Below are positions 35,002 to 44,072 of a DNA stretch of 64,000 nt, piece by piece. Made by a program: the position numbers and the translations under genes. Origin of the DNA: Cellvibrio sp. (GTDB taxonomy: Bacteria; Pseudomonadota; Gammaproteobacteria; Pseudomonadales; Cellvibrionaceae); NCBI GenBank assembly GCA_016712405.1, contig JADJRD010000002.1, forward strand, positions 62,001 through 126,000, read 5' to 3'. Below the pieces are notes generated by a model that saw nothing but the letters and a program-made list of their open reading frames with translations, made no database searches and had not been told where the DNA came from. Every line of letters begins with the position of its first letter. The stretch's first letter is position 1.

Positions 35002-35781
35002 ATGTTGGTTCTCATCTCCCCCGCGAAAACACTCGATTTTGAAACCCCTTGGAAATTGAAAAATATTTCCCAGCCGGATTTTTTATCTGAATCGCAGTTA
35101 TTGATTGATCAATTGCGAAAATTATCCGCTACCAAAATCGGTGAAATGATGTCAATCAGTGAAAAGCTGGCGATATTAAACAGCGAACGATTTTTAAATT
35201 GGCAATTACCGTTCACTCCAGAAAATTCAAAACCGGCGCTATTAGCATTTCGTGGTGATGTTTATACGGGCCTGAATGCCGATTCTTTTTCAGTAAAGGA
35301 TATTAATTTTGCACAAAAGCATTTACGCATTCTTTCCGGGCTTTATGGTGTTTTACGTCCGTTGGATTTGATCCAGGCCTATCGATTGGAAATGGGAACG
35401 GGATTTAAAAATAGTCGTGGTAAAAATCTCTATGAGTTTTGGGGTGATAAAATTACTGAACATGTTAATAGTGAGCTTTCAAATCAACAAAAACCGACGC
35501 TGATTAATTTGGCATCCAATGAATATTGGTCAGTCGTTAAACCCGAAAAGTTACAAGCCGAGGTGATTTCCCCCATTTTTAAAGACGAAAAAAATGGCCA
35601 ATACAAAATTATCAGTTTCTTTGCTAAAAAAGCCCGCGGTATGATGGCGGCCTATATCATGAAAAACCAAATCAAAACCCCTGAAGATTTGAAAGCATTT
35701 GATGCTGAGGGTTATGCATTTAATGCAAAAATGTCCAAGGGGAATGACTGGGTGTTTTTGCGTAAAGAGCATTGGGCTTAA
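35002..35781 (+). CDS. yaaA: Peroxide stress protein YaaA (DUF328)
   Basis: 259 residues. Reduces intracellular iron damage during peroxide stress; binds DNA in E. coli. It starts MLVLISPAKTLDFETPW, the family signature. Also conserved are FRGDVYTGL, LSGLYGVLRPLDLIQAYRLEMG, LINLASNEYW and FFAKKARGMMA. The 3-bp gap after yoeB suggests shared transcription with the toxin module, an unusual pairing. Confidence 0.96.
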   Translation: MLVLISPAKTLDFETPWKLKNISQPDFLSESQLLIDQLRKLSATKIGEMMSISEKLAILNSERFLNWQLPFTPENSKPALLAFRGDVYTGLNADSFSVKDINFAQKHLRILSGLYGVLRPLDLIQAYRLEMGTGFKNSRGKNLYEFWGDKITEHVNSELSNQQKPTLINLASNEYWSVVKPEKLQAEVISPIFKDEKNGQYKIISFFAKKARGMMAAYIMKNQIKTPEDLKAFDAEGYAFNAKMSKGNDWVFLRKEHWA

Positions 35782-35950
35782 TATTCATTGTGGTGTAATG
35801 GGTTGGCTGCCAGCCCGGTCATGATGAATATCTACAGCAAGTGAGGGAAGAAAACAGAAAGCCTATTTGAAAAGAATGCCTTTTGCTCTACCGAAATCCC
35901 AGCAATCCACACTATAATTCCCCTGTTTAATCTGTCTCCCTGAGTCCATC

Positions 35951-37423
35951 ATGCATTTTATCGTCAAAGTTTTTCCCGAAATCATCATTAAAAGCCAGCC
36001 GGTACGTCAAAGGTTTATCAAACAGTTGCGCGATAATTTGCGTAAAATGTTGAGCGATCTGGGTGTGCGAGTGAATGTGCAGCGCGATTGGGAAAAAATT
36101 GAAATTAATTCCAGTAGCAATGATCAACATTTAACGGATCAGGTTTCGGATTTGCTTGCGCGCACGCCTGGAATTGCCAATTTCTATTTGGTTCAAGAAT
36201 ATCCACTCGGTGATTTACAGTATATTTATGAAAAAACGGCGCTTTATTGGGGCGAAAAAATTGCGGGAAAAAGTTTTTGTGTTCGTGTAAAACGCCACGG
36301 CAAACACGATTTCAGTTCGGTTGATATCGAACAATATGTGGGTGGAACCTTATTGCATAACACCCAAGCACGCTGTGTAGATTTACATAAACCTGAAGTG
36401 CTGGTTCCGCTCGAAGTAAAAGATAATCGCCTGTTTGTCATTGCTGAAAAAACCCAGGGCATTGGTGGATTTCCAATGGGGACACAGGACGGTGTTCTAT
36501 CATTAATTTCCGGCGGTTTCGATTCAACAGTTTCCAGCTATTTATGTATGAAACGCGGGTTGCGTACTAATTATTGCTTTTTTAATTTAGGCGGCCGTGC
36601 ACATGAAATTGGTGTGAAAGAAGTATCTTATTATTTATGGAATAAATTTGGATCATCGCATCGCGTAAAATTTGTCACCATTCCATTTGAAGATGTCGTC
36701 AAAGAAATTTTGGAAAAAGTCGACAACAGTTATATGGGAGTTGTCTTAAAACGCATGATGTTGCGCGCAGCAACCAAAGTAGCAGAGAGCCTGGAATTGC
36801 CAGCACTCGTCACAGGTGAAAGCGTGGCCCAAGTTTCCAGTCAAACATTATTAAACTTAAATGCGATTGATCGCGTCACAGATATGTTAGTACTGCGGCC
36901 ATTGTCTACTATGGATAAAGGCGAAATTATCGATATCTCGAGAAAAATTGGTACGGAAAGTTTCGCTGCACAAATGCCGGAATATTGCGGCGTGATTTCC
37001 GTTAACCCGACAACACGCGCAAAACTCTGGCGAGTAGAGCAAGAAGAAGCCAACTTTGATATGGCGGTTTTGGATCGCGCTTTTGACGAGCGTCACGCAC
37101 AAAATATTGATGAGATTATTCAGGATTTGGATGTGGATCTTTCGGTGCCCATTGTGTCGGAACTGGAAGAAAGCGCAGTAGTCATTGATATTCGCCATCC
37201 CGATGAAGAAGAAAATAGTCCATTAGTTGTCACCAACAGTTTGTTGAAAATTCCATTTTATCTGTTGAATAAACGCTTCCCGGAATTGGATCAACAGCAG
37301 CGCTATTTTCTTTACTGCCAAAAAGGGGTGATGAGTCAATTGCATGCGGCGAATTTAAAGGATGCAGGACATTTGAATCTAGGTGTGTACAGACCTGAAC
37401 CGAAAAGTGCTTGTGCGATTTAA
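35951..37423 (+). CDS. thiI: tRNA 4-thiouridine synthase / thiazole sulfur carrier ThiI
   Basis: 490 residues. Transfers persulfide sulfur to U8 of tRNA and to ThiS. An N-terminal ferredoxin-like/THUMP region is followed by the PP-loop SGGFDSTVSSY at about 185 and a C-terminal rhodanese domain. Both conserved cysteines are visible: PEYCGVIS (linker) and the catalytic LYCQKGVMS in the rhodanese loop. The rhodanese-containing form is the full gammaproteobacterial type. The last 4 bp overlap the convergent VapC gene. Confidence 0.97.
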   Translation: MHFIVKVFPEIIIKSQPVRQRFIKQLRDNLRKMLSDLGVRVNVQRDWEKIEINSSSNDQHLTDQVSDLLARTPGIANFYLVQEYPLGDLQYIYEKTALYWGEKIAGKSFCVRVKRHGKHDFSSVDIEQYVGGTLLHNTQARCVDLHKPEVLVPLEVKDNRLFVIAEKTQGIGGFPMGTQDGVLSLISGGFDSTVSSYLCMKRGLRTNYCFFNLGGRAHEIGVKEVSYYLWNKFGSSHRVKFVTIPFEDVVKEILEKVDNSYMGVVLKRMMLRAATKVAESLELPALVTGESVAQVSSQTLLNLNAIDRVTDMLVLRPLSTMDKGEIIDISRKIGTESFAAQMPEYCGVISVNPTTRAKLWRVEQEEANFDMAVLDRAFDERHAQNIDEIIQDLDVDLSVPIVSELEESAVVIDIRHPDEEENSPLVVTNSLLKIPFYLLNKRFPELDQQQRYFLYCQKGVMSQLHAANLKDAGHLNLGVYRPEPKSACAI

Positions 37424-37818
37424 ATCCAGTTTTCAACTTTTAATCCATCGACACGCAAAAATTCACGTTCGTTATTTGTGACTAAAATCCAATTTTGGCT
37501 TCTAGCATGTGCTGCTAACCATAAATCATTATGGCCGATAATTTTTCCATTTTTTTCCAGCGCCGCTCGAATATCACCATAATGCTCGGCGACTTCTGGG
37601 GTCAAATCCTCTATACGCATAGAGCGGGTTAGTTGGTCAATCAGGTTTGTTGCTTTTTCACGGTGCTGGCTTTTTGCGGCACCAAAGCGCAATTCACCCA
37701 TAGTAATGATTGAAATAATAATTTGCTGCCCTTGAAGCGAAGCGAGTTTTTTTCGAATTTGCGGCGGATTATTTTTTGCCAAATAAATGCAGATATTAGT
37801 GTCTAAAAGATATTCCAT
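37420..37818 (-). CDS. vapC: VapC-type PIN-domain toxin
   Basis: 132 residues. Starts MEYLLDTNICIYLAK with the first PIN aspartate. Also visible are TMGELRFGA (Glu), GHNDLWLAAHA (Asp) and VTNNEREFLRV. It is of the E. coli-type tRNA-fMet-cleaving VapC lineage judging by these motifs, which is an inference. Lies 20 bp downstream of its AbrB-type antitoxin and overlaps thiI tail-to-tail. Confidence 0.95.
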   Translation of the reverse strand: MEYLLDTNICIYLAKNNPPQIRKKLASLQGQQIIISIITMGELRFGAAKSQHREKATNLIDQLTRSMRIEDLTPEVAEHYGDIRAALEKNGKIIGHNDLWLAAHARSQNWILVTNNEREFLRVDGLKVENWI

Positions 37819-37838
37819 TTATCTATTCCTTTTTTCGA

Positions 37839-38069
37839 TTAAAAACTTTCTCTCTTTTGAGAGGGAGGATCTTCTCGGCCAGTTGCCATAAAGTCATTCG
37901 GTAGTTGCGCGAGTATATCCATAATCCCTTCCGCAGTAGATGGTATTGCACGTAAAATGATTTCATCACCTCGACGAAATATTTCGACTTGTTCAACATC
38001 AAATCGAAATTCTTTTGGTAGCCGAACGGCCTGGCTATTGCCTGATTGAAAAACGCGTGCGTATGTCAT
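37839..38069 (-). CDS. vapB: VapB-type (AbrB-fold) antitoxin
   Basis: 76 residues from the ATG at 38069, which has GGGGGTGG upstream. MTYARVFQSGNSQAVRLPKEFRFDVEQVEIFRRGDEIIL is the swapped-hairpin AbrB DNA-binding domain. The C-terminal arm neutralises VapC. GTATATAC at 38105-38112 in the leader is a possible operator core. Confidence 0.93.
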   Translation of the reverse strand: MTYARVFQSGNSQAVRLPKEFRFDVEQVEIFRRGDEIILRAIPSTAEGIMDILAQLPNDFMATGREDPPSQKRESF

Positions 38070-38243
38070 ATCCACCCCCGACTTTGCATCTGTATCAACG
38101 AAAAGTATATACATTCTTGTGGCTTTTAACCAGCACAAATTTTCATCAATTCTCCCTTCATCCATATCCCTGTCATGGCGACATAGGTATAATGCGCCGC
38201 TTTTTACCTACCAGCCTTTTAGATCCCCACAGAGAATTACCCA

Positions 38244-40073
38244 GTGACCAATCCTTCTTCGATCGAAAAATTACGCAATATTGCCATTATTGCTCACGTT
38301 GACCATGGCAAAACTTCAATGGTTGACCAGCTTTTACGCCAATCCGGTACTTTGGATCGCCGCGACGATAACGGCGGCGACCTGATTATGGACAGCAACG
38401 ACCAGGAACGTGAACGCGGAATTACCATTCTGGCGAAAAACACCGCGATTACTTGGAATGGCTACCGCATCAATATAGTAGACACCCCCGGTCACGCCGA
38501 TTTCGGTGGTGAGGTTGAGCGTGTATTGTCCATGGTTGACTCAGTGCTTTTGATCGTGGATGCCGTTGGCGGCCCTATGCCACAAACTCGTTTTGTAACG
38601 CAAAAGGCGTTTGAACAGGGTTTGAATCCTATTGTTGTGATCAACAAAATCGACCGCCCCAGTGCGCGACCTGAATGGGTTATCGACCAAGTGTTTGATC
38701 TGTTTGACCGTTTGGGTGCGACAGAAGAACAACTGGATTTCCCAATCGTTTACGCTTCTGCCTTGAATGGTGTGGCCGGCCTGTCCGCTGATAATATCGC
38801 CGAAGATATGACCCCTCTTTTCCAAATGATTGTAGACAAAGTAAAACCGCCACAAGTGGATACTGAAGGTCCATTCCAAATGCAAATTTCGGCATTGGAT
38901 TACAACAGTTATGTGGGTGTTATCGGTATTGGTCGTATTACTCGCGGCTCGCTCGCACCTAACCAACAAATCGTTGTGGTGACGCCAACAGGCGAAACGC
39001 GCAAAGCAAAAGTCCTGCAGGTCATGGGTCACCATGGATTGCAGCGCATCGAAACAGATCGCGCCTACGCCGGTGACATTGTGTGTATCACCGGTGTGGA
39101 CAAGCTAGGTATTTCCGACACCCTTTGTTCTCCCGATGCGGTTGAAGCCTTACCTCCGCTGTCGATTGATGAACCAACGGTGAGTATGACTTTCCAAGTG
39201 AACGATTCTCCTTTTGCCGGTAAAGAAGGCAAATACGTCACTAGCCGTAACATTAAAGATCGTTTGGATCAGGAATTAATTGCTAACGTGGCGTTGCGCG
39301 TTGAACAAGGTGATTCACCCGATAAATTTAAAGTATCAGGCCGCGGTGAATTGCACCTGTCAGTGTTGATCGAAAATATGCGTCGCGAAGGTTACGAATT
39401 AGGTGTATCGCGTCCCGAAGTTATTCAAAAAGTTGTTGGCGATGAAATTCACGAACCTTATGAGCAAGTGGTGATTGATGTTGAAGAACAACATCAAGGT
39501 AAAGTGATGGAAGAATTAGGTTTGCGTAAAGGCGAACTCACTAACATGGAGCCAGACGGTAAAGGCCGTATCAAGTTGGAATTTATTATTCCATCACGAG
39601 GTTTGATTGGTTTCCGTGGCAACTTCCTGACCATGACATCAGGCTCTGGCATCATGACCAGTATTTTTGATCACTATGGCCCAGTCAAAATGGGTGAAGT
39701 GGCCAAGCGTCAAAACGGCGTATTGGTTTCCATGGTCAAAGGAAAAACGCTCGCTTACGCATTAAACATGTTGCAAGAGCGCGGCCGTTTGTTCTTAGGT
39801 CCACAAGCTGAAATTTACGAAGGACAAATCGTAGGTTTGCATTCGCGCGACAATGACCTTGTTGTGAATCCAACCAAAGCTAAACAACTCACTAACGTGC
39901 GTGCATCCGGTACTGATGAAGCTGTGGTATTAACACCACCGGTTAAACATACACTGGAACAAGCGCTCGAATTTATCGAAGACGATGAATTGGTAGAAGT
40001 GACGCCCTTGAGTATTCGTTTACGCAAAAAGTTATTGACGGAAAACGAACGTAAGCGTGATAAGAAGGCTTAA
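38244..40073 (+). CDS. typA: Translational GTPase TypA/BipA
   Basis: 609 residues. Ribosome-associated GTPase that promotes 50S assembly and stress or cold growth. G1 AHVDHGKTSMV, switch II VDTPGHADFGGEV and NKIDRP are intact. They are followed by the EF-G-like domains and a C-terminal domain ending LRKKLLTENERKR. The start is a GTG (38244) and no ATG precedes the G1 box in frame. Flanked downstream by C-rich repeats. Confidence 0.97.
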   Translation: MTNPSSIEKLRNIAIIAHVDHGKTSMVDQLLRQSGTLDRRDDNGGDLIMDSNDQERERGITILAKNTAITWNGYRINIVDTPGHADFGGEVERVLSMVDSVLLIVDAVGGPMPQTRFVTQKAFEQGLNPIVVINKIDRPSARPEWVIDQVFDLFDRLGATEEQLDFPIVYASALNGVAGLSADNIAEDMTPLFQMIVDKVKPPQVDTEGPFQMQISALDYNSYVGVIGIGRITRGSLAPNQQIVVVTPTGETRKAKVLQVMGHHGLQRIETDRAYAGDIVCITGVDKLGISDTLCSPDAVEALPPLSIDEPTVSMTFQVNDSPFAGKEGKYVTSRNIKDRLDQELIANVALRVEQGDSPDKFKVSGRGELHLSVLIENMRREGYELGVSRPEVIQKVVGDEIHEPYEQVVIDVEEQHQGKVMEELGLRKGELTNMEPDGKGRIKLEFIIPSRGLIGFRGNFLTMTSGSGIMTSIFDHYGPVKMGEVAKRQNGVLVSMVKGKTLAYALNMLQERGRLFLGPQAEIYEGQIVGLHSRDNDLVVNPTKAKQLTNVRASGTDEAVVLTPPVKHTLEQALEFIEDDELVEVTPLSIRLRKKLLTENERKRDKKA

Positions 40074-40081
40074 AAACTTTT

Positions 40082-40118
40082 CCCCTCTCCCTAACCCTCT
40101 CCCACAAGGGGAGAGGGA
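40082..40118. repeat. C-rich palindromic repeat, copy 6
   Basis: CCCTCTCCC-acaag-GGGAGAGGG type stem, 9 bp after the typA stop. It may act as a transcription end or mRNA-protecting hairpin; it has no T-run. Confidence 0.8.
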
Positions 40119-40170
40119 ACAGAATTAGCTAAAGAAATATTTTTTTAAATTAAACATATTTTTGCGGCAA

Positions 40171-40212
40171 GCTCCCCTTCCCCTTGATGGGGGAGGGGCC
40201 GGGGGAGAGGGT
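40171..40212. repeat. C-rich palindromic repeat, copy 7
   Basis: CTCCCC-ttccccttgatggggga-GGGGCC with GGGGGAGAGGG after it. The right arm lies 11-22 bp before the ATG of the next gene and supplies the only purine-rich sequence that could act as its ribosome site. Confidence 0.75.
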
Positions 40213-40222
40213 GATTTTCAGA

Positions 40223-40909
40223 ATGAAGAAAATGAACTTCCAACCCATCAAATTCGCCGCCATTTCCGCACTCAAACAAAACCTAAAACCCGGATTAGTT
40301 TTACAAACCTTTGCCGGAATTATTGTCGCTTTATATTTTTTTGTTCCCGCAGCGAAACCGATTTTTGATTTGTTTGGAAATTTAAAGCAACAACATGGCT
40401 GGTTATATTCTGCTGTCTCAACATCCATCTTTGGTGGGTTGATTCCGTTTATTTATTTGTATGTATCGCGCAGCTTTAAACCCGATCAACCCATCAGAAT
40501 TGTTTTTTGGTTTTATGTTATTTATTGGGCACTTAAAGGAATTGAAGTTGACTATTTTTATCAGTTCCAATCTGTTCTTTTTGGCTCAGAAACTGATTTC
40601 AAAACCCTCGCCACTAAAGTCCTATTCGATCAGTTTGTGTATAGCGCTTTGTGGGCGGCACCCAGTATTTCGATCATCTATCTTTGGATAGAAAACAATT
40701 TCAACTGGCAAGCCACCCGCAAGGGAATGGATAAACAATTTTTCACAGTAACACTGCCTGCCAATATTATTTCCAACTGGCTGGTCTGGCTGCCTGCTGT
40801 GAGTTTTATCTATTGCATGCCATCCAACTTACAAATTCCCTTATTCGATTTGGTATTGTGTTTTTGGGTGTTGATATTGGCTGTTTTAAACAAAAAACAG
40901 TCAAAGTGA
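40223..40909 (+). CDS. Unknown integral membrane protein
   Basis: 228 residues from ATG 40223; in-frame starts upstream would be inside the C-rich repeat. Four to five membrane helices. The C-terminal part (NIISNWLVWLPAVSFIYCMPSNLQIP) faintly resembles the W..WP...NF..VP pattern of Mpv17/PMP22-type proteins, but I cannot confirm it. The end overlaps the convergent aroE gene by 9 bp. Confidence 0.6.
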   Translation: MKKMNFQPIKFAAISALKQNLKPGLVLQTFAGIIVALYFFVPAAKPIFDLFGNLKQQHGWLYSAVSTSIFGGLIPFIYLYVSRSFKPDQPIRIVFWFYVIYWALKGIEVDYFYQFQSVLFGSETDFKTLATKVLFDQFVYSALWAAPSISIIYLWIENNFNWQATRKGMDKQFFTVTLPANIISNWLVWLPAVSFIYCMPSNLQIPLFDLVLCFWVLILAVLNKKQSK

Positions 40910-41719
40910 TTTTCGTAACATGGTAACTACTACCGTCGCATCTGGCTTCACTCCACGCCACAAATAAAAAGCCTCTGCTGCCTGATTCACCAACATCCCC
41001 AAACCATCAGCAATTTGCGCAGCGTTATTTTGTTGCGCCCATTTTAAAAACACTGTGGGTTCTGCGCCGTACATCATGTCGTAGCAGCAGGCAGTTGATG
41101 AGAGAGTTTTTTCGGGTAGCGGTGGTAAATCGCCGTGCAAACTTGCAGAGGTTCCGTTGATAATTAAATCAAATTCATGTCCCGCTAGTTGCGAATATTC
41201 GGTAGCGCGGAGTATTTCTGATTGAAAATGCTGGACTAATTCTTCTGCTTTGCTGAGTGTTCGATTGGCGATAGTGACGCTAGTGGGATCTTGATCCAAT
41301 AAAGGTTGTAAAACGCCGCGCACAGCACCACCAGCACCAAGAATCAGTACGCGCTTGCCTTTTATTGTCCATCCCAGATTGAGCATATCTTTGACCATAC
41401 CTATACCATCGGTATTGTCGCCCAATAATTTTCCATTCACTTGTTTGGCAATAAAGTTAATCGCACCAGCGATTTTTGCGCGAGGTGTTAAATCATCAAC
41501 CAAATTGAATGCATCGACTTTAAATGGAACTGTAATATTTAAACCTTTACCGTTTGGATTAGAGAAAAAACTTTTTACAGCATCAGCAAAACCATCAAGC
41601 GGAATTAATTCTTTTGTGTATTGCAATTCCTGACCTGTTTGTTTAGCGAATTCCGCGTGAATTATGGGTGATTTGCTTTGAGCAATCGGGTTGCCGAATA
41701 CAGCGTAAAGATCAGTCAC
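40901..41719 (-). CDS. aroE: Shikimate dehydrogenase
   Basis: 272 residues. NADPH-dependent reduction of 3-dehydroshikimate to shikimate. Motifs: FGNPIAQSKSP (substrate site), LNITVPFK with the catalytic Lys, GDNTDGIGM, and the Rossmann loop ILGAGGAVRG. The start is taken as GTG 41719 because GGAG lies 7 bp upstream; a TTG four codons before is the alternative. It is the last gene of the tsaC...hemF-aroE run, 21 bp after hemF. Confidence 0.96.
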   Translation of the reverse strand: MTDLYAVFGNPIAQSKSPIIHAEFAKQTGQELQYTKELIPLDGFADAVKSFFSNPNGKGLNITVPFKVDAFNLVDDLTPRAKIAGAINFIAKQVNGKLLGDNTDGIGMVKDMLNLGWTIKGKRVLILGAGGAVRGVLQPLLDQDPTSVTIANRTLSKAEELVQHFQSEILRATEYSQLAGHEFDLIINGTSASLHGDLPPLPEKTLSSTACCYDMMYGAEPTVFLKWAQQNNAAQIADGLGMLVNQAAEAFYLWRGVKPDATVVVTMLRKSL

Positions 41720-41740
41720 AGTTGTCTCCAAATCTAAAAT

Positions 41741-42646
41741 TTATATCCAATAGCGTGCGGGCAAAAAATCGGTATAAAGTTTTGATTCTGCGCTGCCCGC
41801 TTCTGGTTGCCAGTTGTATTGCCATTTTACTAAAGGTGGTAGTGACATTAAAATCGATTCTGTACGGCCACCGGTTTGTAAGCCAAATAGAGTGCCTCGA
41901 TCATAAACTAAATTGAATTCAACATAACGCCCACGACGATACAGTTGAAAATCGCGTTCACGTTCACAAAAAGTAGTATTTTTTCTTGCGGCGACTATAG
42001 GTTGATAGGCCTTAATATAACTGTCACCCACTGCACGCATTAATTCGAAACTGTGATCAAAATTTTCTGCGTTGTAATCATCAAAAAATAATCCACCAAC
42101 ACCTCTCGCTTCATTGCGATGCTTTAAATAAAAATATTCGTCACACCATTTTTTAAACCCAGGATAAATATGTTGCCCTAAAGGATCACACGCATTTTTG
42201 GCTGTTTGATGCCAATGTTTGCAATCATCTTCATTGCCATAATAGGGCGTTAAGTCATAACCGCCGCCAAACCACCAAACTGGTGCGGCACCTTCTTTCT
42301 CGGCGATAAAAAATCGGACATTGGCGTGACTGGTCGGCACATAAGGATTGTGTGGGTGAATCACTAACGAAACACCCATGGCTTCAAATGAGCGCCCCGC
42401 TAACTCTGGGCGATGTGCAGTCGCTGATGCGGGCATTTGATTACCGAACACGTGAGAAAAATTCACGCCGCCTTTTTCGATTACCGCTCCGTTTTCGATT
42501 ACGCGTGACCGCCCGCCACCACCTTCGGTTCGCACCCAAGTGTCTTCTAGAAATTGCCCGGAGCCATCTTCTTGTTGCAGTGCATCGCAAATTTGGTTTT
42601 GCAAAGATAATAGATATTCTTTAACGGCAGTTTTATTGGGAGACAT
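41741..42646 (-). CDS. hemF: Oxygen-dependent coproporphyrinogen III oxidase
   Basis: 301 residues. Decarboxylates coproporphyrinogen III in heme synthesis using O2. Family motifs: WVRTEGGGGRSRV, HPHNPYVPTSHANVRFF, WWFGGGYDLTPYYG, FDDYN and GRYVEFNLVYDRGTLFGLQTGGRTESILMS (in parts). The start overlaps the radical SAM gene end by 14 bp, so expression is coupled to it. In Pseudomonas hemF normally follows tsaC directly. Confidence 0.97.
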   Translation of the reverse strand: MSPNKTAVKEYLLSLQNQICDALQQEDGSGQFLEDTWVRTEGGGGRSRVIENGAVIEKGGVNFSHVFGNQMPASATAHRPELAGRSFEAMGVSLVIHPHNPYVPTSHANVRFFIAEKEGAAPVWWFGGGYDLTPYYGNEDDCKHWHQTAKNACDPLGQHIYPGFKKWCDEYFYLKHRNEARGVGGLFFDDYNAENFDHSFELMRAVGDSYIKAYQPIVAARKNTTFCERERDFQLYRRGRYVEFNLVYDRGTLFGLQTGGRTESILMSLPPLVKWQYNWQPEAGSAESKLYTDFLPARYWI

Positions 42647-44072
42647 AAATTAACTCCGAATCTTGATTTGGTTTAAGGCGTTGTTGAATGGTTTTTAATT
42701 GTAGTCTTTGTGGGTCACGATAAAAAATGTTATAGGATTCAAACGGAATCAATTTTCCATCAGCTTGAGCAATATGAATGCATGACTTTTTTAATGCACG
42801 AATATCCATATTCACCGCATCCATAAACTGAACGATTAAGACGCGAAAAACATTGGCATAATTCAAATCCGGGGAATCAATCTTGGGTAAACAACACATT
42901 AACTCAGATAAACAATTGGCTTGTGACTCTGGTGAATGATTCGTTGAAAACAACTGAAATATCTTTGTTTTAATATTGATATCGCGTTCAAATACAATGG
43001 TATTCTTTTCACCCTCTAACAATATCTCCGGTGATAGGAAACGAGTTAAAGGTTGAATTTGATTGTCGATTTTGAGTGCGTAGGCCATGGCTAATGTGTC
43101 GGGATTGCAAGGCACAGGAACCAAATCTTCAAATGAAAACAAATGGGATTGCTCAACAATTTTTCGCCGGACTTCGCTTAAAGTTAATCTGTGTTCCTTC
43201 GATGTAAAGCCATCAACTCTTCCTGCCTGCTGAACCGGTTGAATGGTAACTCCCCTCACACAAGGCTGAGTTAATCCAAATTGGATAATATCACCCAATT
43301 CATGATCATTAACATCACGTTTGACGGTTACCACGAGTGTAGTCGATATGTTGAAGTGATTTAATACTTTGATTGCGTCTTGACGAATTGCTGTTAAATC
43401 AGCGCCGCGTAAATCCTGCAGTGCTTTAGATGAAAAGGAATCAAACTGTAAATAAATTTCAATGCCATTTCCATAACTCGATAAACGTTGTACAAATTCA
43501 GGATCTTTTGCTATGCGTATACCGTTGGTATTGATCATAATATGTTTGATAGGTCTTGCGCGTGCTTCATCGAGTATGGTCCAAAAATCGGGATGCAACG
43601 TGGGTTCGCCACCAGATAACTGCACCACATCAGCCACACCTTCATTGGCAACAATCGCATCCAACATGGCAATAATGTGTGAAAGTGGTTTGTGCAATAT
43701 TTTTTCAGGGCCACTTTCTGCATAACAAACAGGACAGCGTAAATTACAATTATCAGTAATCTCTACAATAGATAAACAGGAGTGCTGCATATGATCCGGG
43801 CATAATCCACAATCATAAGGGCAGCCATATTCCATCGGTGTATTAAATTGCTGTGGCATCTCCGGAGGTTTAATGTAGATTTCACGACACTGCCGATAAT
43901 ATTTTTCATCATCACTGATCAGTACTCTTTCCATTCCATGCTCAGGACACCATTTGTCCATAAAAACGTTTGTATCTTTGATAATAATTTTGGCATCAAT
44001 AGTTAACAAGCAGGTGCTACACAATGCCCGTGTTGTATCGTAAAACAAATAGGGTCGATTTTTTCTAGGCAT
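42633..44072 (-). CDS. Radical SAM enzyme of the Tes/MJ0619-like group
   Basis: 479 residues. The SAM-cluster motif is CX3CX2C at Cys109, 113 and 116 (DNCNLRCPVCYAESG), followed by LSGGEPTLHPDF. It is preceded by extra cysteine sets typical of MJ0619 and archaeal tetraether-lipid synthase (Tes): CSTC (18-21), WCPEHG (42) and GCPYDCGLCPDH (84-91) with Cys99. Known relatives join lipid tails or methylate pterins, using several Fe-S clusters. The C-terminal half has no recognised domain. It overlaps the Lgt-like gene by 8 bp and hemF by 14 bp. The family link is strong; the reaction here is unknown. Confidence 0.88.
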   Translation of the reverse strand: MPRKNRPYLFYDTTRALCSTCLLTIDAKIIIKDTNVFMDKWCPEHGMERVLISDDEKYYRQCREIYIKPPEMPQQFNTPMEYGCPYDCGLCPDHMQHSCLSIVEITDNCNLRCPVCYAESGPEKILHKPLSHIIAMLDAIVANEGVADVVQLSGGEPTLHPDFWTILDEARARPIKHIMINTNGIRIAKDPEFVQRLSSYGNGIEIYLQFDSFSSKALQDLRGADLTAIRQDAIKVLNHFNISTTLVVTVKRDVNDHELGDIIQFGLTQPCVRGVTIQPVQQAGRVDGFTSKEHRLTLSEVRRKIVEQSHLFSFEDLVPVPCNPDTLAMAYALKIDNQIQPLTRFLSPEILLEGEKNTIVFERDINIKTKIFQLFSTNHSPESQANCLSELMCCLPKIDSPDLNYANVFRVLIVQFMDAVNMDIRALKKSCIHIAQADGKLIPFESYNIFYRDPQRLQLKTIQQRLKPNQDSELIYVSQ

